Shown here: in pieces, positions 1 to 12,840 of the stretch
Position numbering within the stretch: position 1 is the stretch's first letter
How the letters are laid out: every line of letters starts with the position of its first letter
Assembly (NCBI GenBank): GCA_023846275.1
Contig: JAIUJO010000165.1
Span: 787,001-851,000 of the forward strand
Reading direction: 5' to 3'
DNA length: 64,000 nucleotides
From: Vanilla planifolia
Taxonomy: Eukaryota > Streptophyta > Magnoliopsida > Asparagales > Orchidaceae
Program-made: the position numbers and the translations under genes
The notes under the pieces: generated by a model
The model's database searches: none
The model's input: the letters and a program-made list of their open reading frames with translations, nothing else
Told to the model about the DNA's origin: nothing

Positions 1-221
1 TGAGGCATTTGGCTAAGTACTGCTACACAACTAGTATATGTATCTTCAGGTACTCTTCTAAATATTAATATCACATTTTAAGCTACAATTTATGTAACAT
101 CAATGTACTATGACATTCCTTCATATACATAAGAACCTATTCAGTCCTTTGTAAATGTTTTTGATATGGGTAAAAAACCCACAATATATTTAGGGTCATG
201 CCTTATACATAAAATGATTTC

Positions 222-718
222 TACTCATGAAAACTTGGTGATCATTCTTTGCTTAGTTTAAAAGGATTTCTAAGTGAAGTATATAATCCATCTATACTCC
301 CACTTCTTTATTCTTGATTTGTATCAACTAATTGATGAGAAGAACAAAATAGTTTTATGAATTTTTTTGATGTTTTACTCAAAGTAAAATAGTGGCACCA
401 TTCACACAATGGAGGCTTTATAGGCTTCAGGTGTTCATTATATTTTATTCGTAGGTGGGTATGATATCATGGACAAGTATTTCCACTCATAAGTACTTGG
501 TGATCATTCTTTGCTTAGTTTAAAATGTTTTCTAAGTGAAGTATATAATCCATCTATACTCCAACTTTTTCATTCGTGATTTGTATCAACTAATTGAAGA
601 GAAGAACAAAATAGTTTGATGAATTTTTTTGATGTTTTACTCAAAGTAAAATAGTGACACCATTCACACAATAAAGACTTCATATGCTTCAAGTGTTGAT
701 GATATTTTATTCATAGAA
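222..718. repeat. Tandem duplication, 262-bp period, two copies
   Basis: Two adjacent, closely similar copies lie head to tail. The anchor ACTTGGTGATCATTCTTTGC occurs at 233 and again at 495, giving a period of 262 bases. The copies share most of their length, including the stretches around 'ctaagtgaagtatataatcc' and 'gatgttttactcaaagtaaa', and differ by scattered substitutions. I found no open frame or terminal motif and do not recognise the unit. A recent local duplication is the simplest reading. Confidence 0.85.
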
Positions 719-720
719 TT

Positions 721-3700
721 CCCCCTTTAGTAAAGGAAGGGTAATGCTACACTTTCCAAGAGAAAGGGAGTTGCAAGGAAAGATAAAGTTTTGGCTATTT
801 GGCTAGGACTGATTACTTTTAATACTTTTCATACGTTTTTTTACTTCAATAACCCTTAGAACGTTACTTAAAAGGTTAACTGGTGCACACTAGTGGCATT
901 GTTAACATGGAATAATGTATGAATGTAACCATAATGACAACTGCCTCCATGAATATCACTTGTAGTTTGACAACAATAAATATGAATTAAAATTGTAACC
1001 CAACTAAGACCCAAGATTTTGTCATGATGAAATATTTTGTTATTACAACTTAACCTTACTACTTTAAGATATTTTTTTTTGTTTTATAGTTTCATATCAA
1101 TAAAACAATATTTCATCTTAAAAAGTATCTCGATATCTTAAAACCTTGGTATTATATATGTAATTTAGAATTTGTTTCTTCATTTTTTCTGTGAGAATAA
1201 GAACTATTGTCTCCTTGCATCTAAAACAAACTAAGAATCACGTTTTGCACAGAGATTCCACTTTTTAGACATCACTCAATAATCATTCATTATCATCTTT
1301 AGTCACAGGCCTACTATGTTTTTCTTCATTCAACTCGTTCCAGATTGTATTATGAAAAGTATCATTCCAGCACCACAATATTAGGACATAATCATATTTT
1401 ATAACGATAGTGTCTTTTACTATTCTCTTATATTAGCCAAAAAAAATTTTGTCTTTAAAAGACTTATTTACATTATAAAACTATGTTTCTATATATTTAG
1501 CTTTGATACATTTTCTATCTTCTAAATGCAAGAATATTCATACACTTATCTACCTAGAAATATATTAGGAGTAACTCCTTATCTAATAATTCTCTATCTA
1601 AAATATCATCTAATGATCATGCACATTTTTCAATCAAGGATGTTATAGGCTCATTAGCTTTGCCTTGGTTTTCCTTGAACTACATAGTATTATAGGAGGT
1701 ATCAATTTGATACCATAATATCACAGCATAACGTATCATGTTGAGATATTATTATTCTTTGGATAATTCCATACTAACCAAAACAAGTTTTATCCCATAA
1801 GGTGCATAGACATGTACATTATTATAAACTTAATTAGTATTTTTAGTTACAATGAAGGTTATAATTCTTTATTAAATTTGATACTAAAATTTAGGATTGT
1901 ACAGAAAAATTTAGACAAGATACTACAAAATTATATTTTTTTGATATTATTATTTAGAAAGCATTCTTTTTAAATTATGACTAGAAAGAATAATCCACAA
2001 CAAATTATTTTTTATTCTCAATAATGAATAAATGAGAAAAATATGATTCTTCACCGCAAATACTATTGTTGTAATTGCTTCTTTTAGCTCTTTCATCCCT
2101 CACTAGAACATTTTCTTAGGCTACATTTGTGAAATTCTTTGAGCACTTTGATTAGCCATATCCTTTCATAATTCATTAGTCTCGGCAACTAGTTATGGTC
2201 ATGAAATGAAATTTCTAAAAAGGGATTGTACTATACTCCAACACAATGTTAAGAAGTTGCACCACTAGATTGCATTCAAATGCAATGTTGGAAGGTTTGA
2301 CCACAAATATTTGATCTCCCAAAAAAAACTTCTAAATCGATCTCCATATATGTAGAAAGAATACACAAGCAAACAATGTCTTTAACCTTCTTAAAGACAA
2401 ATTGGGCCATTCCACATTGCCTTTAAGGTTCCTTCCCTCACCCTTTAAATGTCTAATAGATATGAAGTCATACAATGTCCTTAACCTTGAAACCATATTC
2501 CACTTAATGCCTATTATACCTTTCCTTATTGCTATTTTGTGGCTTTTCCTTCAACTTTTAAGTGTATCCTTCAAATCTTATTGAAACTATTGTGAGCTAT
2601 GTTGCACTAATCCCTTAACACTTTTAATTGCGAGAATTTGGAACTCTGCATTGAATGGACTTTAATGACTAAATCCCAAATTGCATAGTGAATAGCCTTG
2701 AACTAGTAGAAAGATGGCCTAACACATTGAAAGAAAACTGGATATAGAAGAGACTTTCATCTGATACTTCAAAATATCATGAATGGTACCATCATAAGAG
2801 TGGTCAGATTGTCCTATTTATGATACTATGAACAACATATCATTCCACAAATTTCTCAAATTCTAATTTCTTACAAGAACATTACACGTTCAATTTGTCG
2901 AATCAGGATAATATTTATTTTTCTTTCAAAACCAACAAACCACCATTGAAGTATGAGTCTCTTGAACCTATCTCAACTAATCCCCATTACAAGGCATGTA
3001 AAGTTGTACCCATATAGAGAAGCCTTCACCTAAGTGAAAATTAGATAGCTTTCAATGTTTTCATGTTTGATCAATCCACATTAAAGTCAACATCCTCGTT
3101 ATCTCTCAACACATACTCCTTGTGCATCTTCAATTAGACCCACTTCACAAATCTTAAAGAAAAGTTCCTTACTGCATGTTTCAAAAGAAAGCCATCCAAC
3201 TTATTTCGAGCTCGTTTCCTATATGTGATGACAATGTTGAATTGTCATGGATAGGTAATGTCCTTAATGTGTCATGCCTTTTGAAACTTGCTAAGTTCTA
3301 CAAGTATTGGAGTGGTTGACTATCAAAGTGTGCATTATTTCATTCCCTATAAAGATGGCAACCAATGTTTCATGCCTTGATGTAATGCAAAAATCTTCTT
3401 GTTGTATGACCATCAGTTTCCTTGAGCTTCCTGCAGTAGCATGAAATATTACGCTTGAAGATGTCCTCAAACCATCAATGTGATTCCAATTACACAGCTT
3501 GCTACATCTATTGCAATCTTAAAAGAAAGTCATAAACTAGAAAAAATCAAACGTGTGCCCATAATTTATTCTTTAACAGGCGGAAGAGTGTGATTTTTTC
3601 TCTTCAACTTTAATTTCAACTTTGTTAGTGCATGCAATGGTATGAGAATCTCAATGAATTTTTTAATGAATTATGAAGCTAGTAGAATGCCTCCATGAAG

Positions 3701-4504
3701 TTCCTTACCTCAGTAACATTATTAGCTTATGAACATTCTCGTGTGACTTGCACCAAAATTCCATCAATTATTTGTTTTCCATTTCTGGCCTTGTGCACTA
3801 CATAAATCAAGATCATATGCTTGATTTTGTATTACTTTAGGCTAAGTTTCCACCTTTGGAATAACGTTTTAGAGAAACAAGTTTTTCTTCGTTCATAGGA
3901 TTTTTGCGTGAACAAGTTTTGGTCTCACTCTTATCAATTTCTTTCTTTCTTCCTCCCTTGTTTTCTAACTCTCTGTTCTCCTCCAAATAACATTAACCAT
4001 CCCACATGTACTTCCTCTAGATTTGCTCATGCACGTGCTCTTGACCACATTCTAGTGTTCATAGCACACAAATTCAACATATAGCATACTCGCATTGTGC
4101 AGGAATAATGCAAAAAATTAACCTTAAAGAATTATATACTTTTAAGGGGATCATCAATATCCCAATACAAAAATATGAACATAAAAATCAAGGCAGTGAT
4201 TAACATCAATCATAACCAGTTTGTTGAAAAAATTAATACATAATAGAATATGTTAATAAAAAATAATCATTTGCAAAAGAAAGATGCTTTCACAAAACTT
4301 AATATAATGGAAATACTTTTAGTAAAATAAATGTACTGCATTTCCTTAAAGCCAGTTAAAAATCCTACAAAATTTCATACCAAAATTCTAGGCTACATAT
4401 CATGGGTTCACTTTCACAGATTTTTCATGTTATATTCACATTGCGAAAGTATAAACAATAGTTGCACTCTGATTCACAAATACCTTGGATAGATTCTTTG
4501 TAGG
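721..4504. other. No gene recognised
   Basis: AT-rich sequence without a convincing coding segment. Short open frames such as 2402-2584 (60 codons) look like chance openings and match no family I know. It lies just beyond the last kinesin tail exon of the left copy, so the final exons of that copy could be here in a form too decayed to see. It could equally be unrelated intergenic DNA. Confidence 0.5.
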
Positions 4505-4622
4505 AAGAACAATTTCATCATTTGATATTTTGAGTTTCTCAGTCAAAGATTACTCTTTATAGTCCGTAGTGGATTTTATGACCTCAAGTTCTAAAGGAGC
4601 TTCTTTAAGTTGCTGATCCAAT
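4505..4622 (-). pseudogene. Kinesin tail coiled-coil exon relic (left copy)
   Basis: The minus-strand reading gives LDQQLKEAPLELEVIKST, a stop after DYKE, then LTEKLKISNDEIVL. The heptad-like charge pattern fits the long coiled-coil tail of KIN-7O, in which the next expected segment follows the 4,710-4,824 exon. The boundaries are approximate, because I see no clear acceptor at about 4,622. The in-frame stop shows decay. The right copy cannot be compared because the window ends before this part of the gene. Confidence 0.5.
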
Positions 4623-4709
4623 AAACGAAAAAGTATATGAACTAAAAACAATGAAATGGAAGAAAGAACAGTTTCAATACCATATGCATTATTTGAATAG
4701 TTATAGTAC

Positions 4710-4824
4710 CAAGACATTGTCTTCCTTTTGTCTTGAATTTTAGCTGAGAGAATCTTCTGAAGTTCTAGAATTAGCTTTTTAATCGGATAAACTTCGTTCT
4801 TGCAAGATAAAACAGCTTCAAGTT
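4710..4824 (-). pseudogene. Kinesin tail coiled-coil exon relic (left copy), open frame kept
   Basis: On the minus strand the segment follows an acceptor-like TTTTAG and ends before a donor-like GTACTA. One frame is open throughout, with LEAVLSCKNEVYPIKK then LILELQKILSAKIQ. The lysine-, glutamate- and leucine-rich pattern fits the kinesin tail rod between the 4,947-5,152 exon and the next relic. Assignment rests mostly on position and coiled-coil character, not on a strong motif. Confidence 0.55.
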
Positions 4825-4946
4825 CTAAAATAGAATGTCAAAGCCAACAGATGGTTGGAGTACAATGGGAGACAAGCTTAGAAGCATTAATAAGAAATTA
4901 ACACTAGTTAGAAAATTAATTGTTCTACAATTATAAGGATTTGTAC

Positions 4947-5152
4947 CATTCTAACAAGCTCCTCCTTTAGCAGTTTTGCATCAAGTAATGCAATTTTAAT
5001 TTGTTGGACATAACATCAAATTCAGTTTCTAGAATTTCATTCTTAACAACTACTTCTTCCTTTTCACCATTTGTAATTTCCAAAGCCTCTTTAATCAAAG
5101 CGATATCAGCCTCCTTCTCAAACGAACTGAAAACAAGCTTTTGATACTCATC
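4947..5152 (-). pseudogene. Kinesin tail coiled-coil exon relic (left copy), about 206 bases
   Basis: The minus-strand exon follows TTTTAG and ends at a donor-like GTACAA. The reading begins DEYQKLVFSSFEKEAD and continues ALIKEALEITNGEKEEVV, open for about 60 codons. It then needs one frame change to recover ALLDAKLLKEELVRM. This matches the KIN-7O tail segment containing LEVLAFEMETTIASLEEEL and GEKEEAL as I remember it. It is one of the best-preserved parts of the left tail. The frame change near the 3' end marks it as decayed. The corresponding right exon would lie beyond the window. Confidence 0.7.
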
Positions 5153-5544
5153 CTAAAACAATATATGCGACAAACATAATGTACCAAACAAAATACAATA
5201 TACTTACTTAATATAAGGAATTGAATATCAGCCGTTAGTATAAACTAAATAGAATAAGATCATCGAGAAAATAAGCTTTGGAGTTCAAAAACCTTGTCCA
5301 TATGCTCAGGCCTAGCTCAATATTGTTCATGATTTTGTGAAGCATATTAAAACATTAAGAAACTAACCTTTGTTCTTTTAGTTGCATCTCAAATGTTTAC
5401 TATTACATCTTACATTGTTGCTAGTTACTAACTAGCTGATAAATTAACTAGCAATCGCTGAGGACCTAGTATAAATAGAACACGAGTAGACTTCCATATC
5501 TGATATTTTCCTACAAATTTTTTTGGGATACAACATTTGACTTA

Positions 5545-5622
5545 TGCTATGACATATTTTGTTCAAGTAAAGCTCGTTGAGCTTGCAAGCTCTTAACTTC
5601 TCGTTCAGTCTAAGCTTTTTCA
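5545..5622 (-). pseudogene. Kinesin tail exon relic (left copy), SEKA/ERE segment
   Basis: On the minus strand, after CTATAG, the frame reads EKA, a stop, then TEREVKSLQAQRALLEQ. This fits the KIN-7O tail motif EKASAERELKRLHSQKALLE as remembered. Its mirror is the exon starting at 63,969, which reads SEKAQIEQKL and runs off the window end. The left copy has a TAG where the right copy has CAG (Q), so this stop is specific to the left copy. The 3' end of the exon is not clear. Confidence 0.7.
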
Positions 5623-8600
5623 CTATAGAAAATGGAAATGCTCACCTTTAGTAGAGCTAAACCTAAAAAAATATGAAAGAGGCTAATCTGAAAGTAGTCA
5701 ATTAAGAATGTCAAAGCAAGGCAAGCAGGCTTCAATTACATGCAATTATTTTCCCAACTTAAGATTTTGTCGAGGGCAAGGAAAAAGACATACACAAATG
5801 GTACTATATTATATTGTTGTTGTTTTTTGGGGGTGACTAACAATCAATCATATGGGAAACCGACCCTTCAAATTCTATCTTCTTTCTTGGTTGAGCTCTC
5901 TTTGTCTTCCTTTGAACAAAAGGCATTTTAGTATTTAACAAAATCCAGTTAAACAAATTAAGATGGTGCAATATTCTCAAGGCACTCTATTCATTCTATC
6001 TATTTTTTAATTGCATTTAACAATGGTACGAGTTGTGGATGAATCATTTGGTATTGAAGCTTTATGTTGGTCATATATGGCCAAACTAAAAGCTCAAGAG
6101 AGGAAATGAACAAAAAGCCAATCTATGGAATGATAGGTAGCATAGTTATTACAAAACATTCAAGGCTTTGCATAGATAGTTACAAAGCAATAACTTATCA
6201 TGATAAAAGCACCATAATATAGAACCCAAAAAATACGTCACCACCAAAGTTGAATGCAACCAATTCAAACAGGGGAAGGTTAAGGTTGTCTAAGCCTAAT
6301 TGAAAATATCAAAGAAGTTGATCTATGTTAATGTATGCCTCAAAATTTAAAGAATAATAAATAATCCTAAAAGTTGCGACCAAGGTCAATTTAGAAACTT
6401 ATGAATAAAAAAGAATGCCAATGTAATACGTAGGACTGAAGAAAGTAGAAAGTGATCATCAAACAATGCCATAGAGTTAGAATCACCAAGCAATGAATAA
6501 ATCCTAAAAGTTTGCTAGATGGAGTGGTACAAAAAAAATTGTCCCAAATCCAAAATATTAGAAATGATTTTGAACTACAAACACACAAAATCTTTCTTCA
6601 TCTTAGCAAGCTCCGCCTTGAAACTCCTCATAGACACTCCTTTCTAAATTCTCATGACAACCTCCACCTTTTTCTAATTTCATGTCAATCTCTCCTCCTT
6701 TGTTTCTCTTTAAGCTACTACTTAGTTTTTTCAGTAGCACCCAATTGTATGACAACTCCTCATCTTATTCGATAAGGATGCAAAACTACATCAAGTGGAG
6801 GAGAATAGGTCTCTTACCGTATAACTTAAAAGAAACTAATTTTCATTTAGCATTACATTATTATTTTACTATAAAGTTGACATATTGAGCTTTGTCCTCA
6901 ACCCCCAAAAAATCTACAATTCCAATAAAATAATAGCCTTAGATTTTTCTTTTTGAGACCTTTCCAAATCTACATTTTTTAAAATCTAAGTAATTCATTA
7001 TTAACATAAAAATGTCACACACTTGTCACCAACAAAAATGCCTACATAAAAATAAAAAATTAATCTCTTATAACGTACAAAATCATATTTAATCATTGTA
7101 TTTCATACAAATACATTGGACAAAAACATATTGAACAAGATTATTCTGAACCTACAAAGAAAATATATTAGCCAAGTATGAAATCTGACACAAAGAAGTT
7201 CATTCAAGAGAGTACATTCTAAAGCATTACAAAACCAACCAATCTAAACAAAGGTCTATACATACCACTACTAATACCTAATCAACCCTAGAAGACCATC
7301 TCGATGAATTTTCTTGGAGGCTTATCGATGATAAGATTATTTCACAATTTCTTGTTGTGATTAAGAAAACCATTCCTAAGTTGATAGAGTGCAAATAGGA
7401 TAGCAAGGGCTAAAAGTAACACATTTTTCTTAACAAAGGTATGGATACATCTTGAGTTACCAACAAACATTGTATGGAGCTGAAATACACATTTTATAAG
7501 AAAATTGATAACAAGACAAAGGTCATTAACAAAGTAATATGAATCCAATGAAAGGATATAACTCTCACCACTGAAATTCATAAGATCATAACCATATTGT
7601 GTGCCCAATTTTCATTAAATCAAACCATCCATAGTTCAATTATTTAGAGCTTACTCAAGGTGATGTGTCTATTATATCTACTATACAGCCCATTCAACGT
7701 CAATTTTGAAATAAGACCAACCAATATAATCAAAGTATTAATATAATAATGGGCATAAAAGATTGTCAAGAATATTTAAATGGTTCAAACCACTTCAAGA
7801 TGTTGTTGAAGCTCTTCCAACATAAGTGCAAAAAGAGACATGATATGCACAAAAATCAACACATCCACAAATCAATTTTTTGGAGACCATTTAAGGTGTG
7901 TCTAGCATATCTACTATAGAACCAACTCAACTTGGATTTCTCAACAAACCCATCGAATAAAGACAAACAAAAGGTATAAATGATTGTCAAGGGTATTTAA
8001 AAAATTGAAATAGCTATTAAGATGTGGTTGAAGCTCTAGCAATAGTACAAAAAGAGACATGATATGCATCATCAATAAGAGACTTTTAGAAGATCTAGCA
8101 TAGTTTTATGTAATAAAAGAATAAGAGGCTAAGAAAGTTAAAACCAATTTGGTATATATTATTTCAACTCATAAAGAAAATCAATGATAACATTTATTAG
8201 CTAAACCTATTACCATAAAGAGAAATCAATACTGATAAATCTAGAGAACTTAAAATTACTTGAACATTTCATAATTGATATTGAGGTTCATGAGGTATTA
8301 TCTCCTATGTATAACCTTGTCATGGAAATGAAAATTTTATTATCAAAGTAAAGATTTTTGAGAATTACTAAGCCACCCCAAGATGAGGGACATAAGTTCC
8401 ACTTTACATCATCTGAAATGCACAAATGCCATAGGAGACTAATTAAGAATAATTTAGGACAAGAAAAATATGAGTTTTGATATCTCATGTTTTTTATTTA
8501 GAAATAACCAAAAGTCTCTCCAACAAATCCATTTTGTACTTAAAAAATATTCAAAGGGACTTAGATCCTTCAAAAAGGACAAATGATCATGATAACAACA

Positions 8601-10329
8601 ACAAAAGTAAACAAGACATGACCCAACAACTTTTGTCGTATATTTAAATGACCTTGAAGAAAATTTCTACAAGAAACAAGAGGTATTAACCCATGAGGAA
8701 GGGATATGAAGAAACCTTAAGAGAGTATAGCACCCAATGAAGATTGCTCAAAACTTGAGATGGTGAGCTCAAGCACAAAGCCACTTGAGATGATGAGCTT
8801 GAAAGTTTAAGACACATAAAGTAACAAGCATAAAGTTCCACCAATTGTTCTCAAAGATTTCCTCAAGAATTGCACTCTAAGATTGGAAATTTCACAAGAA
8901 GAGCAAAGAAGTTTAGGAATTTGACATGAGAAGCAAAACTACAAATCTTAAATAGAGGTGCTACAAAACCTCTAAGAGAAAGCCTTTAGGAAATGTAGCA
9001 AAGATTTAAGGACAAGGTGTTGTGGTATTTCTACAATCCAAGTGCCAATACAGAGAAAAGTATACTCAATAAATTTTATAATATGTTTTCCAAATTTGTC
9101 ATAAGAGCAATAACCAAATAAGAATGAGTAACACTATTTTTAAACCAACTAGAATTATACCATCAATTATAGGATATGATAAGATTTTTAAATAAATTTA
9201 GCACCATTCTAATATGAACTTTTCCTTATATAACTAATAACAGTTGTACTACAAAATATACTAGGTAGTATTCTATGGAATCATTAGTTATTTTCATATG
9301 TTTGTGTTTTAAAACCAAGCAATAGAAGTAAGGAAGCATAACCTTCAACCAACAATCTTTGTTCTACTCTCTCTCCCCTACACACCTCTCTTGCATGATT
9401 ACTCCAGATTTATTCCAGGCAAATCAAATGAAATTCCCCATATAGTGATTGAATTCAATAATGAGCATGGGTTGTGGATGGATCAAATAGATTAATTTAG
9501 CTATAATAAGTGCCATCATTGCAAAGAATTGGACTAGAATGGTTATTGAATCTTGCCATGTGATATAATTGAAATTGTTGGAAGAAAAGGTTCATATAAT
9601 ATTCATTTAAATTAAACCAAAAGGTAACCATTGACATTATATTGATGTTAATCACAACAATTAGATAATTCTCCAATCTTCCTAAGCAAAAAAGAAAAAA
9701 ACATCATTCTAAAAGTTGGAGGCAAAAGTACAAGCTAATATAGGAATCCTTTCCCTTTCAAATAAGGTGCAAGAATTAATGTAAAAAGTGGACTCACATC
9801 TCTATTACTACACAAGAAACCCATACTCATAATTGTGTGAAGTTTCTTGATGATTTATGAAATCACCCTTAGTACTAAAGGGATAACAAGGAAAATGTAA
9901 CTCTAGTCAAAATACAATTTCATTAATGCAAATATGTTGTAAATATTTTCATGCAATGGCACATCCCCAACATAGATTTTATCAAAATACCAAGTTAGGG
10001 ATGATAACTTGACATAGTTTTTGAGTAAAAAAAAAATATATTAACTAGATCATTATCTACTTTGTAATTTCTCTTCAACATTTGCTCAGCTAGGCACTTC
10101 ACTTTTAAAATATTTGTTTTTTGAAAACAACCATGAATAGGACAACAATTCCAATGGTGGCCTTCATTCAATAAAACCAACTTTTGCTTGAAAAGACATG
10201 CCAAAATTCTTCATTTCAAGGGAAAAAAATTTAGACAAAGCACAAAAAAGAACAACAATATATGCCATATCTATTACACATATCACAATTACTCACAAAA
10301 AGATGCAAGAATTACTAGTATTATTTTAG
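5623..10329 (-). other. Intron or decayed sequence of the left kinesin copy
   Basis: No coding relic recognised. Parts are reverse-complement homologous to the right arm, for example 7,148-7,233 with about 62,980-63,061. The counterpart of the right-copy tail exon at 63,693-63,887 should lie near 5.7-6.9 kb but was not found there, so it has been deleted or replaced. The open frame at 7,342-7,608 is a chance opening in shared intron sequence. Confidence 0.5.
7640..8068. repeat. Diverged tandem pair, 219-bp period, mirrored in the right arm
   Basis: The string AAAAAGAGACATGATATGC occurs at 7,830 and 8,049. The flanks also match in order: a 'tctactata' segment, 'gattgtcaag', a segment with a run of A, and 'gaagctct'. 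The reverse complement of the same two-unit structure is present at about 62,140-62,560 in the right arm with a period of about 203. The duplication therefore predates the separation of the two arms. Confidence 0.7.
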
Positions 10330-10760
10330 AAAAGAAGGAGAAAAGATGCATGAAGTCTTTGGGAATGGCTAAAAGATTTTCAAATGAATCTTTTAAAAGG
10401 CCAAAGTGCAAATCAATTTCTCCAACTTCATCAAAAAGCATCTTTATTGAGTCACTGACTAACTACTAAAGTTATGACAAACTAATTGTTACTTCTTTCC
10501 TTTTTTTTCATTCCGAAGAGAACCCCAAAAGACATCCTGAAAGCCAAGTGGATCAGAATAGCTAGCATAAAAGTTTTTTCAAAATGAAGATTTCATAGTT
10601 CCAATATAAAAAAGAAATAATAAAAAGGAAAGATCATTTCCCTAGCAAAAAAAGAGTAAACAATACAACTGAAAATTATTGGAGAGAGGATAGAAAACTA
10701 ACCAGTTCATCATAAACTCTCCTTGCAACTTCTTGAGATTCCTAACTTCTTATTGTAGCT
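10330..10760 (-). other. Conserved block shared by both arms, possible tail exon
   Basis: This segment aligns well to the reverse of about 60,715-61,110. Minus-strand readings include EVRNLKKLQGEFMMNW (or, in another frame, VARRVYDELV), GFQDVFWGSL, and DLHFGLLKDSFENLLAI. The right arm gives similar readings such as LHFGLLKVSFENLLAI. Frames are interrupted and I cannot place the segment with confidence in the kinesin; a tail exon is possible from its position. The plus-strand open frame at 10,188-10,469 is probably an antisense shadow. Confidence 0.35.
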
Positions 10761-12604
10761 TAAAGAAACCAGAAAATACCAGGGAGTTAATAATAGCACA
10801 TTAAACACAACTCAAAAAACATTAATTGAGTTCAATTATTTTACACATTATTTAGCTAAGAAAATTTTATTTAAAATTTTCAATTGAAAAAAAATTGAAT
10901 GAAATGTTGTAATTAACATTACCAAAGAGTTATTCTCTTATAGGAAAAACGTCTAGAACAAAGTAAAAAATCCAAATGAAATGAAGGTCAAGTTAAAGTA
11001 TCACCTTTATGCAATGCACAACTCTCTTGAAATGTATTTAAAATAAAAAAACTTCATGTATGTAGCAACCAACACCATCAGAATATAAACTTGCGGTTAA
11101 GTTGTGCTGCAAGTTGGCACTGCACTATTTTAAAGTTGAAAGAGAAATTGCAATATTACTTAAAAACATAGATATGTGGTTGAGGATTAAAAATGAAGGA
11201 AATGATAAGCAGTGAGACATCTAGATGTATATAGAAGGATTTAGGAATAAAACAAGATGCTAATCAAGATCTACCCATAAGCCATTTGTCTGGTTTTTGC
11301 CTGTGTTGCCAACCACTACTTTGCTTCTCTATTCTAACCATTGAAGCAAGTTAAAGATTTCTGATGCCTTTACCAAGTTCTACCATGCTTTCTTTTCTTT
11401 CCTAGTACTGTATATGCCCCAAATTATTTAACATGTTTTACTAAACATCTTCTTAGTTGATTTATTTAATGTCAATTGTTTGGTAGTTTAAGATCATATT
11501 TTGTGGTTTTATGTCATTGTTCTTATTTATATGTATTGTTTCTATAATCAATTTGCATTTGCACATAATTATTTTTAACATTTATGTAATAAGCACAAGA
11601 TAAAGTATCATTATCAATGCTATTTATGTTAAGTTTATAGAAGACTACTAGTGACTACAAGATAAATTATGCTTTGGAGAAATCACATAGATCTGACATC
11701 ACTACATTTGTAGTAATAACCTATCACAAATAATAATATTCAACTTTCAAATAATTAAAATGGATTCCAAACTTCAAAATAGGAATTCTTTATTCAGTTT
11801 TTAGATCTATATTCCCAGAACATATTAAAGTTAATTAGTTTCATAAAAACAAGCAAAACATATAAAATAAAAAGAGATTTGATTGAATAGGACTATCACT
11901 AACATGTTAGAAGCTTTACTTAATTAAACAGTTTTAGTAGCACTCACGGTATGAACCAGAGTCCAAGCATAAAGCCAAGCATAAACACATAAATAAATGA
12001 AGATATTCATTAAACAATGCACCTACTATATCAAATAGAACTACAACAACAAAAACAAACATCTTCACACTTCTCCCTAAAGCAAGCATTCTTTTCAGTT
12101 GCCATAGTAACGACATTGTCCAAGTTCATCTATAGTGAAGTCTTCCCCATTTCTAAAGATTCAATATGCATAGGAAGATTACTTTAATTCAATAATAATA
12201 AAAAACACTATGTTCATTGGAACAATTTGATTGGTAAGAACCTACTCCTCGAGTTGTTTGATGACCAAAATTGCTCCAGTTTCTTTTTCAGTTAGAATGC
12301 AATCGTCCAGAGACACATTCCTTCAAATGACATGTTGATGAAGTAGTAATTTTGTTTGTATGAATTGATTATATTTCCATATAGTTATTTTTGGGAAATT
12401 TGATGTTCACATCCTTCAAAATCATCAAAAAGAGACACCTTGCTATTTGTTCACAATAGGGCATAAGAAATAGCTTACAAGGGAGGCAATAGAAAGACTG
12501 ACACATTGCTATCACTATTTAAGGAAAGGTCACCAAATTTGGAAAGCTTTGCTAAGATTGCTCCTCTTCCTTAAGAGTAATAAAACCCTTTATTTGCAAA
12601 ACTT

Positions 12605-12840
12605 CTAGACATTCAGCAAAGCATGCTCATTAGGAAGAAAAAAGTCGTAGGCCTTACCAGCACCATCAGGAATCTTAGGTTAATAGGTTCCCAAAGGTAG
12701 CGTATCCTCATTAAATGCACAAATTTCATGAATAGGATAGGTGAACGGAAGCGTAATGCAAATTCTGGCTTCCCTTTAATTGGCTCCACACTGTCAGCTT
12801 CCTCATTTAACTTAGAAGGTAACTCTAGTTCAGACACATT
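12605..12840 (-). pseudogene. Kinesin post-neck exon relic (left copy)
   Basis: One minus-strand frame is open from about 12,837 and reads SELELPSKLNEEADSVEPI. A second frame takes over with LPFTYPIHEICAFNEDTLPL, an in-frame TAA, then KAYDFFLPNEHALLNV. The LPF and the (N/D)xHALLNV-like pattern fit the post-motor region of KIN-7O (LLPFSELVDE ... ALVNVTSRKK as remembered). The mirror exon is at about 59,001-59,265. The frame change lies at the same place in both arms, so it may be inherited, although an unrecognised exon border could mimic it. The TAA is absent from the right copy. Confidence 0.65.

Noticed and set aside
10188..10469. 93-codon plus-strand frame as a small basic protein gene
   Set aside because: It is antisense to a block whose other strand is conserved in the right arm, and the mirror has no matching open frame.
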